Position numbers and translations under genes: made by a program | The notes under the pieces: generated by a model | The model's input: only the letters and a program-made list of their open reading frames with translations | What the model was told of the DNA's origin: nothing | Database searches by the model: none | Part shown: piece after piece, positions 1 through 11,698 of the stretch | Position numbering within the stretch: the first letter of the stretch is position 1 | How the letters are laid out: each line of letters opens with the position of its first letter | From: Pohlia nutans | Lineage: Eukaryota > Streptophyta > Bryopsida > Bryales > Mniaceae | DNA length: 64,000 nt | NCBI GenBank assembly: GCA_022496805.1 | Contig: CM040086.1 | Location: 3,412,501-3,476,500 of the forward strand | Direction: 5' to 3'

Positions 1-990
1 TCATCTTCATTTTTGTAGTACTTGTTTTAGTTCAATTTTGCATCAAGCTAGTTAAAAACGGTATGTTTTATTAAAAAAACATCATCAAATTTGGTTACCA
101 TTTTTTACTATGTAATAGATACATCGTATATCTACTCATGAAAAAAATTTGATAAAATTTTGGCCCGTTTTGGTGGTGTTTTTTGTAAAAAGTAGATTTT
201 TTTATCGCACGTGGTGTTCAACTTGACAATAGAGTGCACCCCCCGAGACAACATTACAAATTTGGGATTTGAGATGGTAGATTTCAGTCTTGTACGGGTA
301 TCAACAAAAAAATTAATTAATTATTGTTGTGGGCTATGTTTTCTAAACTTGTGTGAGGCCCATGAATCCTCTATGAAGTGCGAAAATATCATTAGAAAAG
401 TTCCAAGCCTTCAAAAGGTTGTTGAATTTAGCCAAACTGCCATGCAAAAAATTAAAAAATTAAAAAAATTAAAAAAATATATTTTAAAAACTATATATTA
501 AATAAATTTAAAATCTAGACTGACGAAGTAAAACTTTTACCACGTTGGATTTTTTTTTGTTTTTTTTGTTTTTTTTTAATTTTTAATTTAATTTTTGCAT
601 GGCAATTTAGTTGAACTCACAGCCTTTTGGAAGCTTGAATTCTTTTATAATGACTAAGGGACTGAATAATTGAAAGAACCTCTTACATTAGTATTAATAC
701 AACATTTGCAGATTCTCCTCACAACTACTCTAACGATGTTGATAATATTGGAGAGGCCTCTAAATGCAAGTATGTCAAATTTATTGGGTAGATTTCATGC
801 ATGCATTGATCCTTTCATGTACAGTTATTGTAGATCTTAATCATGCTAATATCTATTTATGAGGCTAGCATCTACTTTTGTTCAAAGGATTGGTACGTTT
901 AGAAGTTAAATGTGTTTCCTTCATTTAAAAAGAAAGGAGATTTTTTTAGTTCTAACCTAAAATTTTACATCTGAATTAGGATTGTAGAAC
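1..990. other. AT-rich intergenic DNA, no gene seen
   Basis: No reading frame with recognisable protein character was found on either strand. The stretch holds long T runs (about 548-585) and short A/T-rich repeats of the AAATT type near 448-480. It ends at the 3-bp duplication that flanks the adjacent CACTA element. Confidence 0.6.
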
Positions 991-1167
991 CACTACTAGA
1001 AAATCATGACCAAATCAACAGAAATTCAACAAATTTATGTTGTTCGGGGTACTACAATGACCGATTTCACTGATTTGTAATTTTTTTGTAAAAGTCAACA
1101 GTTTTCTGCTTACTTTTCTGTTGATTCAAATAGTACAATGACCAAATCAACAAATTTTTAGTGAAAG

Positions 1168-1320
1168 TGGAATCTTTTTGGGAATCTTTTTGGAATCTTT
1201 CGTGAATCTTTTGGGAATCTTTTAGAATATTCTGGAATATATCAAAAATATTATAGAATCTATTAGAATATTCTATAATCTTTTGAATATTCTTGAACCT
1301 TTTGAATCTTTTGCACTTTA
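1168..1320. repeat. Short tandem GAATCTTTT / AGAATATTCT repeats
   Basis: About a dozen degenerate copies of a 10-13 bp unit built on GGAATCTTTT and AGAATATTC lie in a row. The alternating GAA/TTC triplets resemble heat-shock-element spacing, but no gene is positioned to use them. They lie inside the non-autonomous CACTA element. Confidence 0.6.
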
Positions 1321-2284
1321 TATGAGAGTTTTGTAATCATTTAGTACTAGAATGGGTGTTTTATGTAGTTAGATTATACAATTGCAATTTTGCAGACTTT
1401 CATCATCCCTAATAAACAACAGAAGACAAGCAGCTTGATATTTCCTAAATTAAAGCTAATGAGGGTGAATCTTGATACACTTCGGCTGCTGACTAACTTT
1501 TAGCTCCATCTGAAACAATCACAGGGACGCCCCAATAAATAAACCCACTTGAATGGGACAACAGTCAATCATTTGTGAACCTTTTTTTTTCTTTCTTCTC
1601 TGAATCTCTCTGTGCTAGAAACTTGGAATCTTCTTTTTGTTTCTACACAGTAATCCGGTTTTTTTAAACATTCAATCAATTGAACTCATTAACCCCTAAG
1701 TGACCAATCGACCATATTTTGGTCGCACCCAAATAGCAGTGACTGCCTATGTTTAGGAAATAATATTTTCAAATTTTAATATCTTGTCGAACTTTGGGGG
1801 GGGAAAGATCATGTTCTAGTGTTGTTTGATACATTTCATTTGCAATATTGAGGTTTAGTAAGGAATTTTTCAACGACATAGACCTCAATATTGACTTAGT
1901 GTTATAAAACTTACTACTTTGGAAAACTAATGATGTTCTCTCCTTTGAAACTTTTGCTTTTAAAATTTTAGAATAGAATGTTTAGTTTTAATTGATCATA
2001 CCAAATTTCATATTCTAAATGTAGAGTTAGTACGTAATTTTGGTGAATGTCAAATGGTAAATGAATCTAAATTCATTAAAACGAGTATTTAAAACTCTTT
2101 TTGGAAGTTTGACCATATAGATAATCACTAAACATCATGCTTTTCATTTTCTCTTTTGGACCAAACTTCATCAAAGTTGCAAAAGTAACATCCTATAACA
2201 CATCTAGGTTTTCCCTTACCCCCTCTGTGATTTAAGGATTAACTTAATCATTCACAATTTATTTATTTTAAAACGCAAACTTTT

Positions 2285-2620
2285 TATAGGCCATTTTGTC
2301 ATAGTAAAACAACTTTTTTCAAAAATCTTTGAACCAAGAAAAGTTGCGAATTGAAGTTAAGTTTCATCTCCAAAAATCCGTTTGTGATTTTGAGCCTCCA
2401 TTCAAAAGTTTTAGACAAAATTCAGAGTGGGGTAGCAAGGAATATTTTCATTGATATTTTCAAACACCCTCTCTGATTTTTGTCTATAACTTTTGACTGG
2501 AGGCTTCGAATCACAAACGGATTTTTGGAGATGAAATTTAATTTGATTTCCCAACTTTTCTTAGTCCAAAGGTTTTTGAAAAAAGTTAATTTACTATGTC
2601 AAAATGGCCGTCAAAGTCTG
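2285..2620. repeat. Imperfect inverted repeat (foldback) inside the CACTA element
   Basis: The segment about 2285-2422 is repeated in inverted orientation at about 2467-2620. For example, TCTCCAAAAATCCGTTTGTG on the left is matched by CACAAACGGATTTTTGGAGA on the right. Arms are about 140 bp with a spacer of about 45 bp. The arms are diverged, as expected of an old foldback or MITE insertion. Confidence 0.75.
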
Positions 2621-2689
2621 CTGAATTCCAAAACATCGAATTGTAAGTGTTTATGTAAGAAAATAATAGTTCTATGTTCATCAAATTCT

Positions 2690-2756
2690 AAGTGCGATGG
2701 ATTGGTTAGAGTGTTGAGTGTTAAATGTAAGGTCATGAGTTCAAACCCGATTGTCA
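2690..2756 (+). repeat. tRNA-derived (SINE-like) pol III promoter relic
   Basis: The sequence has an A-box-like GGTTAGAGTGTTG and, about 35 bases on, a B-box-like GAGTTCAAACCC, spaced as in a tRNA gene. A full cloverleaf is not evident, so this is read as a SINE head or a tRNA fossil and not as a working tRNA gene. Confidence 0.4.
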
Positions 2757-3290
2757 ACGGAGTTGTTGAAATTGGGCTCCCCTAAAAATCCGGGCAGCTA
2801 AAAATATTTTCTTGCCCGAAAATTCCGGGCAGTAAAAAAATGTTTTCTTATTTTTTATTTTATAAATTTTATAATTTTTTTTTCTTATTTTCAGGTGACC
2901 AGATCAACAAAAAACTTCAACAGATTTCTGTTGAATAATGACCCGCTCAACGCGACCGATTCAACAGAAACCCTCAACACTTTTCTGTTGATTTGGACGG
3001 TGAATTTTCTAGTAGTGAACATGGAGGATTTAATGAGGGACAAACTAATGTGACTCTGTAGGGTACATCTACGGTTCCGTATGATGACATAATAATATAA
3101 AATTCTATAACTACCTTTGTTTCCACAAGCACGCATATTTATTGCAATTGATAAATATTACATGCTTGTACCGTAAACATAAATCCGTATATAGTATGAC
3201 CATGTAGTGCATGTAATCTAAAAATCACCTTCCCATTGCCCTTCACCTCCTTCAAGGTTCCTTGGCGCAATTAGCGCAATTAAGAGGTCT

Positions 3291-3840
3291 CTACGTCAGC
3301 GCTGCAAAAAGTTTGTGAGTATGGCAGTTGAACGAAAAAAAATGATGGAACTTAGGTTTCGTTGCATCAAAACATTTCATTAAACGCCGCCATTTTTGTT
3401 TGATACCTCCAATTTCGCAATCCACTCGCACCCTGTAACATGTGTGCATTTTGTTGTAAGCGTTTACTGCAGTCTCATCTTGGTTCTCTTCTAACTCACG
3501 TGCCACAATGCGACGCATTACGAATGCCTTCAATTCTTGATAATCAGGGTCACCTACAATGTACCCACAATAATCATCACGGTAAGAAAAAATCACGCCA
3601 ATTAGCTGCCAAATCAGAACGCTGCAACACGTTGATGTCATGGTATGCACTTGAGAAACCGACCTCCACATAGATAAAAAGACCAAAATGATCTTCCACG
3701 ACCAAATTGCTAATGCAATACATATTTTTTTGCTCGTTGAAGTAATAATCATGATTCTTGTCCCTCCGTGGACATCGGATTTTGACCAATGTGTCATCAA
3801 TGATACCAATGTACCCCGGAATCTAATGTACGTGTGACGC
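3291..3840 (-). pseudogene. PIF/Harbinger transposase (DDE_Tnp_4) fragment, frameshifted
   Basis: Reading right to left, one frame gives GYIGIIDDTLVKIRCP followed by a FGLFIYVEVGFSSAYHDINVL segment. These match the first two acidic catalytic blocks of PIF/Harbinger transposases (family pattern: IDGTHIPI, then a block with GxxHDxxVL). A second frame continues with YIVGDPDYQ, the family's GDxxY block, and then a CEIGGIKQKWRRL segment like the VExxxGxLKxRF block. The frames change near 3585-3595, in or beside a run of six T. An in-frame stop also lies just upstream of GYIGIID. Only the C-terminal half of a usual 350-450-residue transposase remains, and no inverted repeats were found around it. 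It is a dead relic; the family assignment is fairly secure. Confidence 0.75.
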
Positions 3841-6618
3841 TGCCTCTACTCTCTCATCTACACTTCGCCACTTGATTTCATCACGCAACGCCTCATTAGT
3901 GCACGATGATAAAAATAGTATCATCATTAATGGCACTCTTGGACCAATTCCGCATGAATGTGTCTAAAATAGTAATGTTGTTATGCTTGAGGTAAAGCAG
4001 AAAGTTTGGAAAGCGTGGTTTAGATAACAATTTTGAGGGCCGACTATACAAAATGCGATTTTAACCAATACTACGTGCATTTGAGCATCCTCACCATTCC
4101 GCGCCAAATGGGGCCTGCGATATTGTTTAGCGGACTCGGGCTCGTTTCCTCCCTCAGTTACGGGTAAGCACATCAAGGCATTCAGGCGGAGAGATAGGAG
4201 GTTTCATTCTAACGATGTAACAGAGTTTCAAAATTTTGAAAAAGATAAGATAGAAGAAGATGACTCAAAATCTGCTTCAGAGTCAAGTGACACGAAATAT
4301 ATGCAAGAAGACGAAGAAGTATGATACTTGGCACATACCGGAGGATATGTAGGTTTAGAGAGAGTGAATGTCGCGTTACAAATGCATATATTATGTAAAA
4401 ACTTATAATATTAATATTTTGATGAGTTTTGATAACGCTTACTAGGAAAAGATATTAATAGGGAAGTTTAATGGAAAAATACTTAGTCCGCAACCTAGTA
4501 TTGAAATCAATGATCACGAAAAATACAAGGTAGAAAGGATACTAGATTTGCGGCGCAAGTGGGGAAAGTTGCAGTGTTTAGTGATTGGAGCGGCTATGAC
4601 ATAATGAGTGAACGTGAGAGCCGACAATAAATCTAATCAATGAGCCGAAAGGGATACAGGAGTTTTAATTATAATATCCTGAGAAACTTTAACCCTTTCT
4701 AACTTCTCTTAACTTCTAGATAAAACTTGTTATCGATGAAGTTTCAATATAAAAAAGAGAAGAACCTCGCTAGGAGCATCACTTTTTTATAGTTGTTTTC
4801 TACTCGGTAGCATAAATTTTTTTGTATTGTTCAATCTTCGGGTATTCGGAGATTTGCAAAGACATGGGTCAGAGCATACAACTTCTGAACAACTGCAACT
4901 TTTACAACGTCTTGAAGAGTTAAAGAGAAGGCCAGGTAGCTCTCGTCGACGACCGTGAGAAGAAGAAACAAATGAAACAAGAAGACGTCAAAGGTTGTCA
5001 AGTATGAGATCATTGATAATTGTTTTCGAAGTGGAGCCTGTTTCTGAGAGTCGAATAGAAGCTATCTTTGCAGGTCGTTTCCACAACGAAGATACGGAGT
5101 TTCATGCATGATCTCAAGTGGAAGGTGTTGGTTACTATCGATGGCTTCAATGTCCTATGACGCATTTACCTCGTGAAAGACAACTCGAATATGTTGCAGT
5201 CACAATGCAATAAATCTTTGACTTTTTACGACTTAAAAACTTCTCATACACCCCTTGTTCTTTTCATAAGTCTTCAAGAAGCTTCTATAGTGTTTTAAAA
5301 ACATCTTCTTAATATAATTTTTTAAATTTTATTTGCCTTTGATAATAGTTGAAAAAAAGAGTGAAAATTATTTTAGCCTTTTTTTCTTTTAAGTTTATGA
5401 TTTAAATAAGGGCGAGGATAGAGTTATGAGGGTTTTTGGGTCATATAATAGTATTAAAGATGTCAATTAGCCTTATCTTGGGCTGATGTGTCTCTTCTTG
5501 TGGCAAGATAAGGAGGGGATATCTTCTACCGAGGTTATTCTTTTTTCTCTTCATTTCCATTGTTTGTATGTCATTGAAAAAATAAATTAAATGAGAGGTT
5601 AGGGTTTAAGGTATTTTTAGGCTTAGAGAATAGGGTAAGAAAGAAGTAAAGACTTCAAGAATTGTACTTATATTGTTACTACAGCAAAAACCTCGTGCTT
5701 TTTGAAACCAAAGCACAAACTTTACGATATATTTTTGTGAACCCGACGTGAAAGGTTTAAAGTGGTAGCATTATTTTGTGCGTGTTTAAGAGGCAGAGAG
5801 TGAGAGATGAGGGATCATGGTGGATTAAGGTTGAAGATCAACTTCAGTTAATGAAAATACTGTGAAGATGTTTGAAGCGTTCAACTTGTTTATGTGTCAA
5901 CGACAATTTGAAGAACAAAGAGAGGCATTTTGAATAATAGAAAAACGAGCTTGCGAAACCCGAATCATCTCTCCACATCTTTTCGAACTGCCTTTTCTCT
6001 CTTAGCAAAATAACTTCGCTTCTCATCTTGGGGCTGATAGTTGCTTTGTCCAAAGCAAGACCACTCGAAATAAATCTCATATGTGAGTAAATAATAACGG
6101 TCGTACTAACAACCGTTCACCTCGAAATGCATATTATGAACTCTGCCTGTCGACATGTTATATATGAGCGACGATCGATTCAACACGTTCAAGTCGTTGT
6201 TGGAACCCGGTAATTGTGAGCCCTTCAAACGGCTCACGAAGTACGGTAAAGCATTTACTGTAATATTTGATGTTTTATAATCATTCCCATTATTTACTCT
6301 ATGTATTTTAATAAATTTGGATTATTGGTGATATTTTCGCAGAATAATTAGCTTGAGGATATAATTTTATTATGAGATGAATTTTTTGTATGATTGGTGT
6401 GTGTTTGAAGAAAGTAGTTGGATTCCTCATGGTGTTTTGTAAGTTATTAGACAATGTGCAACTAACATGGTTGATGATAAAAGAGTTAATTTGAAGAAAG
6501 TGATGAGACTAGGAAGAGGAACCAGTTGATCAATGCCCAACCGGATGAAAAAGTAGTTGGATGTAGATTAGTTGTATGTTAGGTTAGAGGGAGCTTGGGA
6601 GAGGGGCGTATCTCTTTC
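3841..6618. other. No recognisable gene
   Basis: Only short frames with no family signature occur here. The part 3964-4180 may be the far upstream remainder of the Harbinger relic, but nothing diagnostic was read in it. Confidence 0.5.
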
Positions 6619-6641
6619 TCCCTCTCTCTCTCTCTCTCTCA
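6619..6641. repeat. (CT)n microsatellite
   Basis: A run of about eleven CT dinucleotides at the end of a CT-rich stretch. Confidence 0.85.
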
Positions 6642-6796
6642 TTATGGTAGTAGGCATAGAGGGTGTGAGAGAGAGCATGAGAAAAAGACAGTAGAGGATA
6701 ATCGTCGATAACTCTTTGACCCTAACAAGGAAGGAGCTGAAATTTTAGCACAAGGTAGATCAGTATGTTAGCTTTTTAAGGACACCTCATACGCTG

Positions 6797-7160
6797 GATT
6801 TGGAGTTATAGTGAAGGAGGGAAGATCGATTAAGTGCGAGAAAGTTCGTTACCAGAGGATTTGAAGGTCGCTGGTTGGAGTCTTGTAACTTTTGACTGCT
6901 AAGATCTTTTTCAATGAAATTTGCGCGTGCTGGACCGGCGTCAAGTTGTCTAAAAGCTAGTCAAATCTCGTGATTTTTGGAGCTATAGCGAAGGAGGGAG
7001 GACCGATCAAGTGCGATGAGGTTGGCTGCCAGGGGATTTGAAGGTCGGCCGGTTGGGGCCTTGTAACTTCTGATTGATATGACCTTTTTCAATAAAGTTT
7101 GCGCGTGCTGGGGCGAGATGAAGTCATCTAGGCGCCAGTCTAGTTTCGTGATCTTTGAAA
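6797..7160. repeat. Two-copy tandem duplication, period about 174 bp
   Basis: The segment starting GGAGTTATAGTGAAGGAGGG near 6800 recurs as GGAGCTATAGCGAAGGAGGG near 6975. Matching continues through GGATTTGAAGGTCG and TTTGCGCGTGCTGG in both copies. A weaker third copy may start near 7205. No protein or RNA function is apparent. Confidence 0.75.
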
Positions 7161-10100
7161 AGAAGACAAGGACGTAGCAGCTGATGAAGCACTAGGAGGT
7201 CTACGGCCATGAGGATTGAAGAGCACCGACTTTGGAAGCACGTAGCTTCCAATTGGTAAACGATTTTCCATTGATTCTTTCGCGAATTAATAGATAATCA
7301 AGCTAGCTTCTATTAGAAGCTTATTGGGTAAGATTTTGAGTATTCTGTAGGGAATGACGTTTGTTTTAGTGTCAGGGGGTTTGCTACCTTTTTTTTCAAT
7401 GTTGATTTCTAATTTGTAAATGTGGTCAAGGTGTTCTTTGCATTCATTTATGCTTATGATCTTTGTGCTTGTGGTCTGTGCCACCTTTATCTTTGCCTAT
7501 GATACACGTACGTTAAGAGTCGGTTGCTTGGAAGCACTTAAAGGTCACAATCACTCCTCGGCCTATCTTGTGTGACGCGTTGACCATCCTCATGGTCAAA
7601 GTGCTCACACAATGTGATGCGTCTGCCGGGAGGTGGTGCACTTGTTTCTCATTTTGTAGTCTAGTATTGTTTTGAATTTGCAGGTTGGATCGCCGTGGAC
7701 TATTGGGAGCTCAACGGTGATTTTTATTGTGTTTGTATTTTCATTTTGCAGACAATGGGGTTGGACGTGTTGTGGGTGTTGTTTTTCTTGTGTGTAACTC
7801 ACGACATTGAGTCGTGAGTGTGGAGGGGATTGTTCCACCGTTGTTGGGTGGGCACCTTTAGTGTTGTTTACCCGCTTTCTTTATTAGCCGTGGTTTATGT
7901 ATGATGGTGAGGTCGGGTTAATCACCGGCGGGACCGTTTGTGTCGTTTGAAATCGGGGTGGTTGGCAGTGATGCCCTAAACACTCCGAGAGCTTGTGTTT
8001 GCAGGTTGTACCCACAGGTTGTCTTGTCCCCCGTCCATCGAGACTTTCGTGGTTATCCATGTGTTGATTTAATCGGAAAATTTAAAAATTATTGTATCTC
8101 TTGTAGACACTTTATGCAAGTGGTTAATTAGGGTTGAATGGGTGAAACCACCGCTTAAAGACCGGCACGGGGTCTCTAAGGGGATTCAACCGTAAGCCGT
8201 GCTCCACCACCGGTAAGCGCGGAGGTGTCGTTTATGTTTACATTTAATAGGTTGACTTTACTGACGACAATGTCGTTGGGGCCACCTTATACTTTTTGTG
8301 ATGGGTGGGGAGCAAGCTAAGGAGTTGGCTTTGCGAATGACAAAGTTATTCGCCGCCGCCTTATAAGTAAGCTGGCCCGTGTTTTCGGTTATAGGTTAGT
8401 ACCTTTTTAGTCATTTTTTGCACATTTTTCTCAGAAGAATCGTACTGGGACAACCACTATTGATTAAAACTGGTTTTAATTGAATCGGTTTTGATTATTA
8501 TTGTTGAAACCGGTTTGATTAGTAGATTTAGAATCGGTTTTTGTTAGTAGAAATACAACCAATATTGATTAGTAAAACTCCTCTAGGGTTTTCGCCCGAT
8601 GATGACAAGGGTAGGACACCCCGATGATTACTACCCGATTTGGTAGATTATATGGCAATCCATCTTCGATTAGGACTACTGATAGAAGAAAGAGGTGCTC
8701 GTCCCGTGTGATTGGTTTAGATTCTCTAGACAATAGTTTTAGTAGAATAGAGGCATTGATCTTACTGTTAACCATGGCTAACCCCGGAATATAGCATTCT
8801 CAATGCAGACGTGATCTTTTGATGGAGAGACAACCATAAAATCACACGCGTCTGATTTCTTTACAAAGTATTAATATCTAGGACTAACCTTATCTAGGAT
8901 TGTCAAATACAAAGACCGTAACATGCGGTAACGACATCGAAAAATTTGTGGTCTGTACATTGGCTCATTTGCTTAATAATCAGACATCATGCGCGCGTGC
9001 ACATCGTGTTTATGTCTATCAATGTTGGACGATTTTTCAAGACGTGACCAAATTCTTCTCGAAGTGCGACTTGAATAATCGGTTGTTGTAGCATTCAGCT
9101 TCGAAGACTCGTTAATATATAAAAAAGACCCCATAACTAACCGAGATTCACAACTTTTTTGAAAAAGAACGAAGAATTCAACTTCTTGAGTTACAAGCAA
9201 CAGTTTGAGAGGTAAGACAAACATTCGAGTTCAATTTAATTCATGTTAGTGCGGAGGATTGAAAACACAAGATAGAGTTAGGTAATCGTTTCATTGAGTT
9301 GATGAAAGAACTGTTTACATTTAATAGGCCGTCATGATAGATCTTCCTACCAAAGGCTCAATTCCTATTATTCAAGGTGACGTGAAGCGCAGAAGAATGA
9401 GTTTTGGATCAAGTGCAAGGTCAATTGAAAAGAATTATAAAATTATTAATGATGCAAGCAAGGGTGGAAGCATTGCAAAGTGACCTCCTCTCAAACGTCA
9501 AAGTCATATATTGGTGTTTACATCCATACTCAAGAAGGGATTTTTTTCACGCGTATTCAAAACAATTTATAAGGTACGCATGACAAAAATAATGACTATT
9601 CGTCCGTAGTTATTATTTTGTACATTCTATTTAGGTGAATTTTATATTTTTATAAATGACATGAAAGATAAAAGAGCGCAATGTAGTTAATTTTTGAAAA
9701 ATTAATTTAATTTTAAAAATTTTGCACACTATCGTTCAAAGAGTATAATAAATGAAAATTTTCTATTAAAATTTCATCCATTTGTAAGTTTTAATCCACA
9801 CATCTATTTTATTTGATTTTTATATTTTTATAAGTGGTATGAGAGATGCAAAAGCGTGGTATAAATTATTTTTTTAAGTTAATTTAAATTACTAAAAATA
9901 ACATCAACCTTCTGAGATAAAATATATATATTTTACTTTAAAATTAGTTAAAACATAAAATTTCATAACTTTTGTATATTTGATTCAAATTAGATGTTTT
10001 TTAGCATTTTGGAAATTTCATGAATCATATTTCTATACGTTAAATAAAATTTCGTAAAGCACTTTACTTTGTTGAGTTGATGTGCGTTTAGACGTGAGGA

Positions 10101-10197
10101 ATGTGTATTACGCTGTAAACCGTGAGTTTTTTTTATTGCGACTTCTTTAGTAGAGTGTGAGTTCGGTGTAAGCGTGCCGAATTTGTGTAGCTATATG
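7161..10197. other. No recognisable gene; short AATCGGTTTT repeats
   Basis: No frame has convincing protein character. At 8447-8575 there are four to five degenerate copies of a segment containing GATTAGTA and AATCGGTTTT. From 9600 to 10,070 the DNA is very AT-rich, without structure that I could interpret. Confidence 0.5.
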
Positions 10198-10588
10198 TGT
10201 TACGGACACGGAAATACACACAATAAATCTAAACAAGAAGTTCAGAGAGAACATGCAAGAACTAGATTGATCAGATGAGTACACAAACAACACCAAGAGA
10301 GGTGAGCTAGAGCTCTAAGAAATGCGTTGTCGAGACTGAAGAACCCTTCAGCCTCGACTCCTATATATACTACTGGATAGGAAGCTTCTCGAGATACTTC
10401 TGTGAACTAGGACGCTTCTCAAACAACTTCCACTAACCAAGAAGCTTCTCGAGCAGCTTCTTAGAATCTATTAGAATATACTAAGAATATTCTAAGAATC
10501 TTCCAGAACCTTCTAAAAGAATATTTAAAGAATATTCTATAGAATCTTCAAGGAATCTTCTAGAAGTTTCTAATGTATGTCCGTGACA
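10198..10588. mobile_element. Solo LTR, Ty1/copia type, 391 bp
   Basis: The segment starts TGTTACGGACA and ends TGTCCGTGACA, a short imperfect inverted repeat with the TG...CA ends of an LTR. It is flanked on both sides by ATATG (10193-10197 and 10589-10593), a 5-bp target duplication. No internal retrotransposon sequence or second LTR adjoins it, so it is a solo LTR left by recombination. Its 3' half is a string of AGAATATTCTAAGAATCTTC-like triplets that resemble clustered heat-shock elements. A TATATATA sequence near 10362 could be the LTR TATA box. Assignment to copia rests on the terminal sequence style and is an inference. Confidence 0.85.
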
Positions 10589-11290
10589 ATATGCCGGCAT
10601 GCCGCGAGGACTGTAAGCTGGGATTTGCAAGCGGAGTGTGTGTTTGGAATCAGCCGAACAAACTTTGAGTTCAGAGGTGCTATGTATAGTGTATTTATGT
10701 CAGGTTTATTGTGTGTTTGTTTGTACATAAGGGATATTGTCGAGTGGATTGTGTAGTTTACGTAACGAGCATTGTTTCGCGGTGGCTTTATCGATCGAGA
10801 CTACGATTGAAAGAGGTAGATAAGTACTGAGGCATTTAATTTTGATTGCAGGAAATGGACACTGCGGAGGTCTATGGCTCGCAAGAGATAATGGTGTTTA
10901 GCGACGCAGTCATCGGGGAGCAGGGTACTAAATTCAGAATGGATCAAGGCAGATGACTGGCATCCGTGGTATATAATAAAAATCTCATTTGCGTTGAAAC
11001 TCTATGACGGATAAAAATCTCGATTAGATGTAGCGTTCATGTAGTTATAATTTTGAATTGAATTCATAGTTATTAAAAACCATTTGAAAATCAACTAAAG
11101 TATTTTCACATATTGTAATACAATTCTATACATTTGTTAAAGTTTAAATATCAAATTCAATAATCTGCCATGATAAATGTAAATCTTGTGATATCACAAG
11201 ATTGAGTCTTATGCATTTTATTGTTGGATTATAAATAAATCTTTTTAAAATGAATTTAAAAAACGTTTAATTCAATCCGTTTATGTAATT

Positions 11291-11315
11291 TATATATATA
11301 TATATATATATATAT
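11291..11315. repeat. (TA)n microsatellite
   Basis: An uninterrupted run of about twelve TA dinucleotides. Confidence 0.9.
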
Positions 11316-11698
11316 GTAATGTTTCGTTTTTATACATAAAGTAATGAGTTTTTTTTCAAAATAAAATTCGTTTTAAAGGGTTTTGCGTTTTTAGTCTTTA
11401 ATTACCTCGTTTAAATTACCTCCATTGTACACAGAGCATCATGACTTAGTACTTGCGTACTTGCGTATTCATCCATCTCTTCATTGAGTGCAGCCATCAA
11501 TGAGTTTTGTGGACTAAACCGGCAGTCTTTACTACGTGGACAATGTGTGGGCAGTCGCTTGACGTATTGGAATTAATTTTAGTTTTTCTTTCTTTATCTA
11601 TTTCATGACAATATTGAGTTGCTCTTACTTATCTGCTTTCCTCATTGGAGAGTTGCAGATTTATCTTTCTCTCATTGACTGCTTGACTTTTGCCGTCC

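Larger units (their letters stand above)
991..3017. mobile_element. Non-autonomous CACTA (En/Spm-type) element, 2,027 bp
   Basis: The left end reads CACTACTAGAAAAT and the right end is its exact reverse complement (14 bp). The element is flanked by the 3-bp direct repeat AAC (988-990 and 3018-3020), the target duplication size of CACTA elements. Both subterminal regions carry many copies of a TCAACAGA/TCTGTTGA motif in both orientations (about 1010-1160 and 2900-2990), the pattern expected of transposase-binding subterminal repeats. There is no transposase gene, so it must have been moved by a protein supplied in trans. Inside are GAATCTTTT-type short repeats (1168-1320), a foldback (2285-2620) and a tRNA-like segment. 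The 25-kb CACTA at 36928 shares the first 12 terminal bases, but its subterminal motif is different. Confidence 0.9.

Noticed and set aside
211..501. Open frame near the left edge
   Set aside because: Begins at GTG, is AT-driven, ends in a K-run from A-rich repeats, and has no recognisable feature.
2690..2756. Functional tRNA gene
   Set aside because: A and B box-like words are present but no full cloverleaf or terminator could be drawn.
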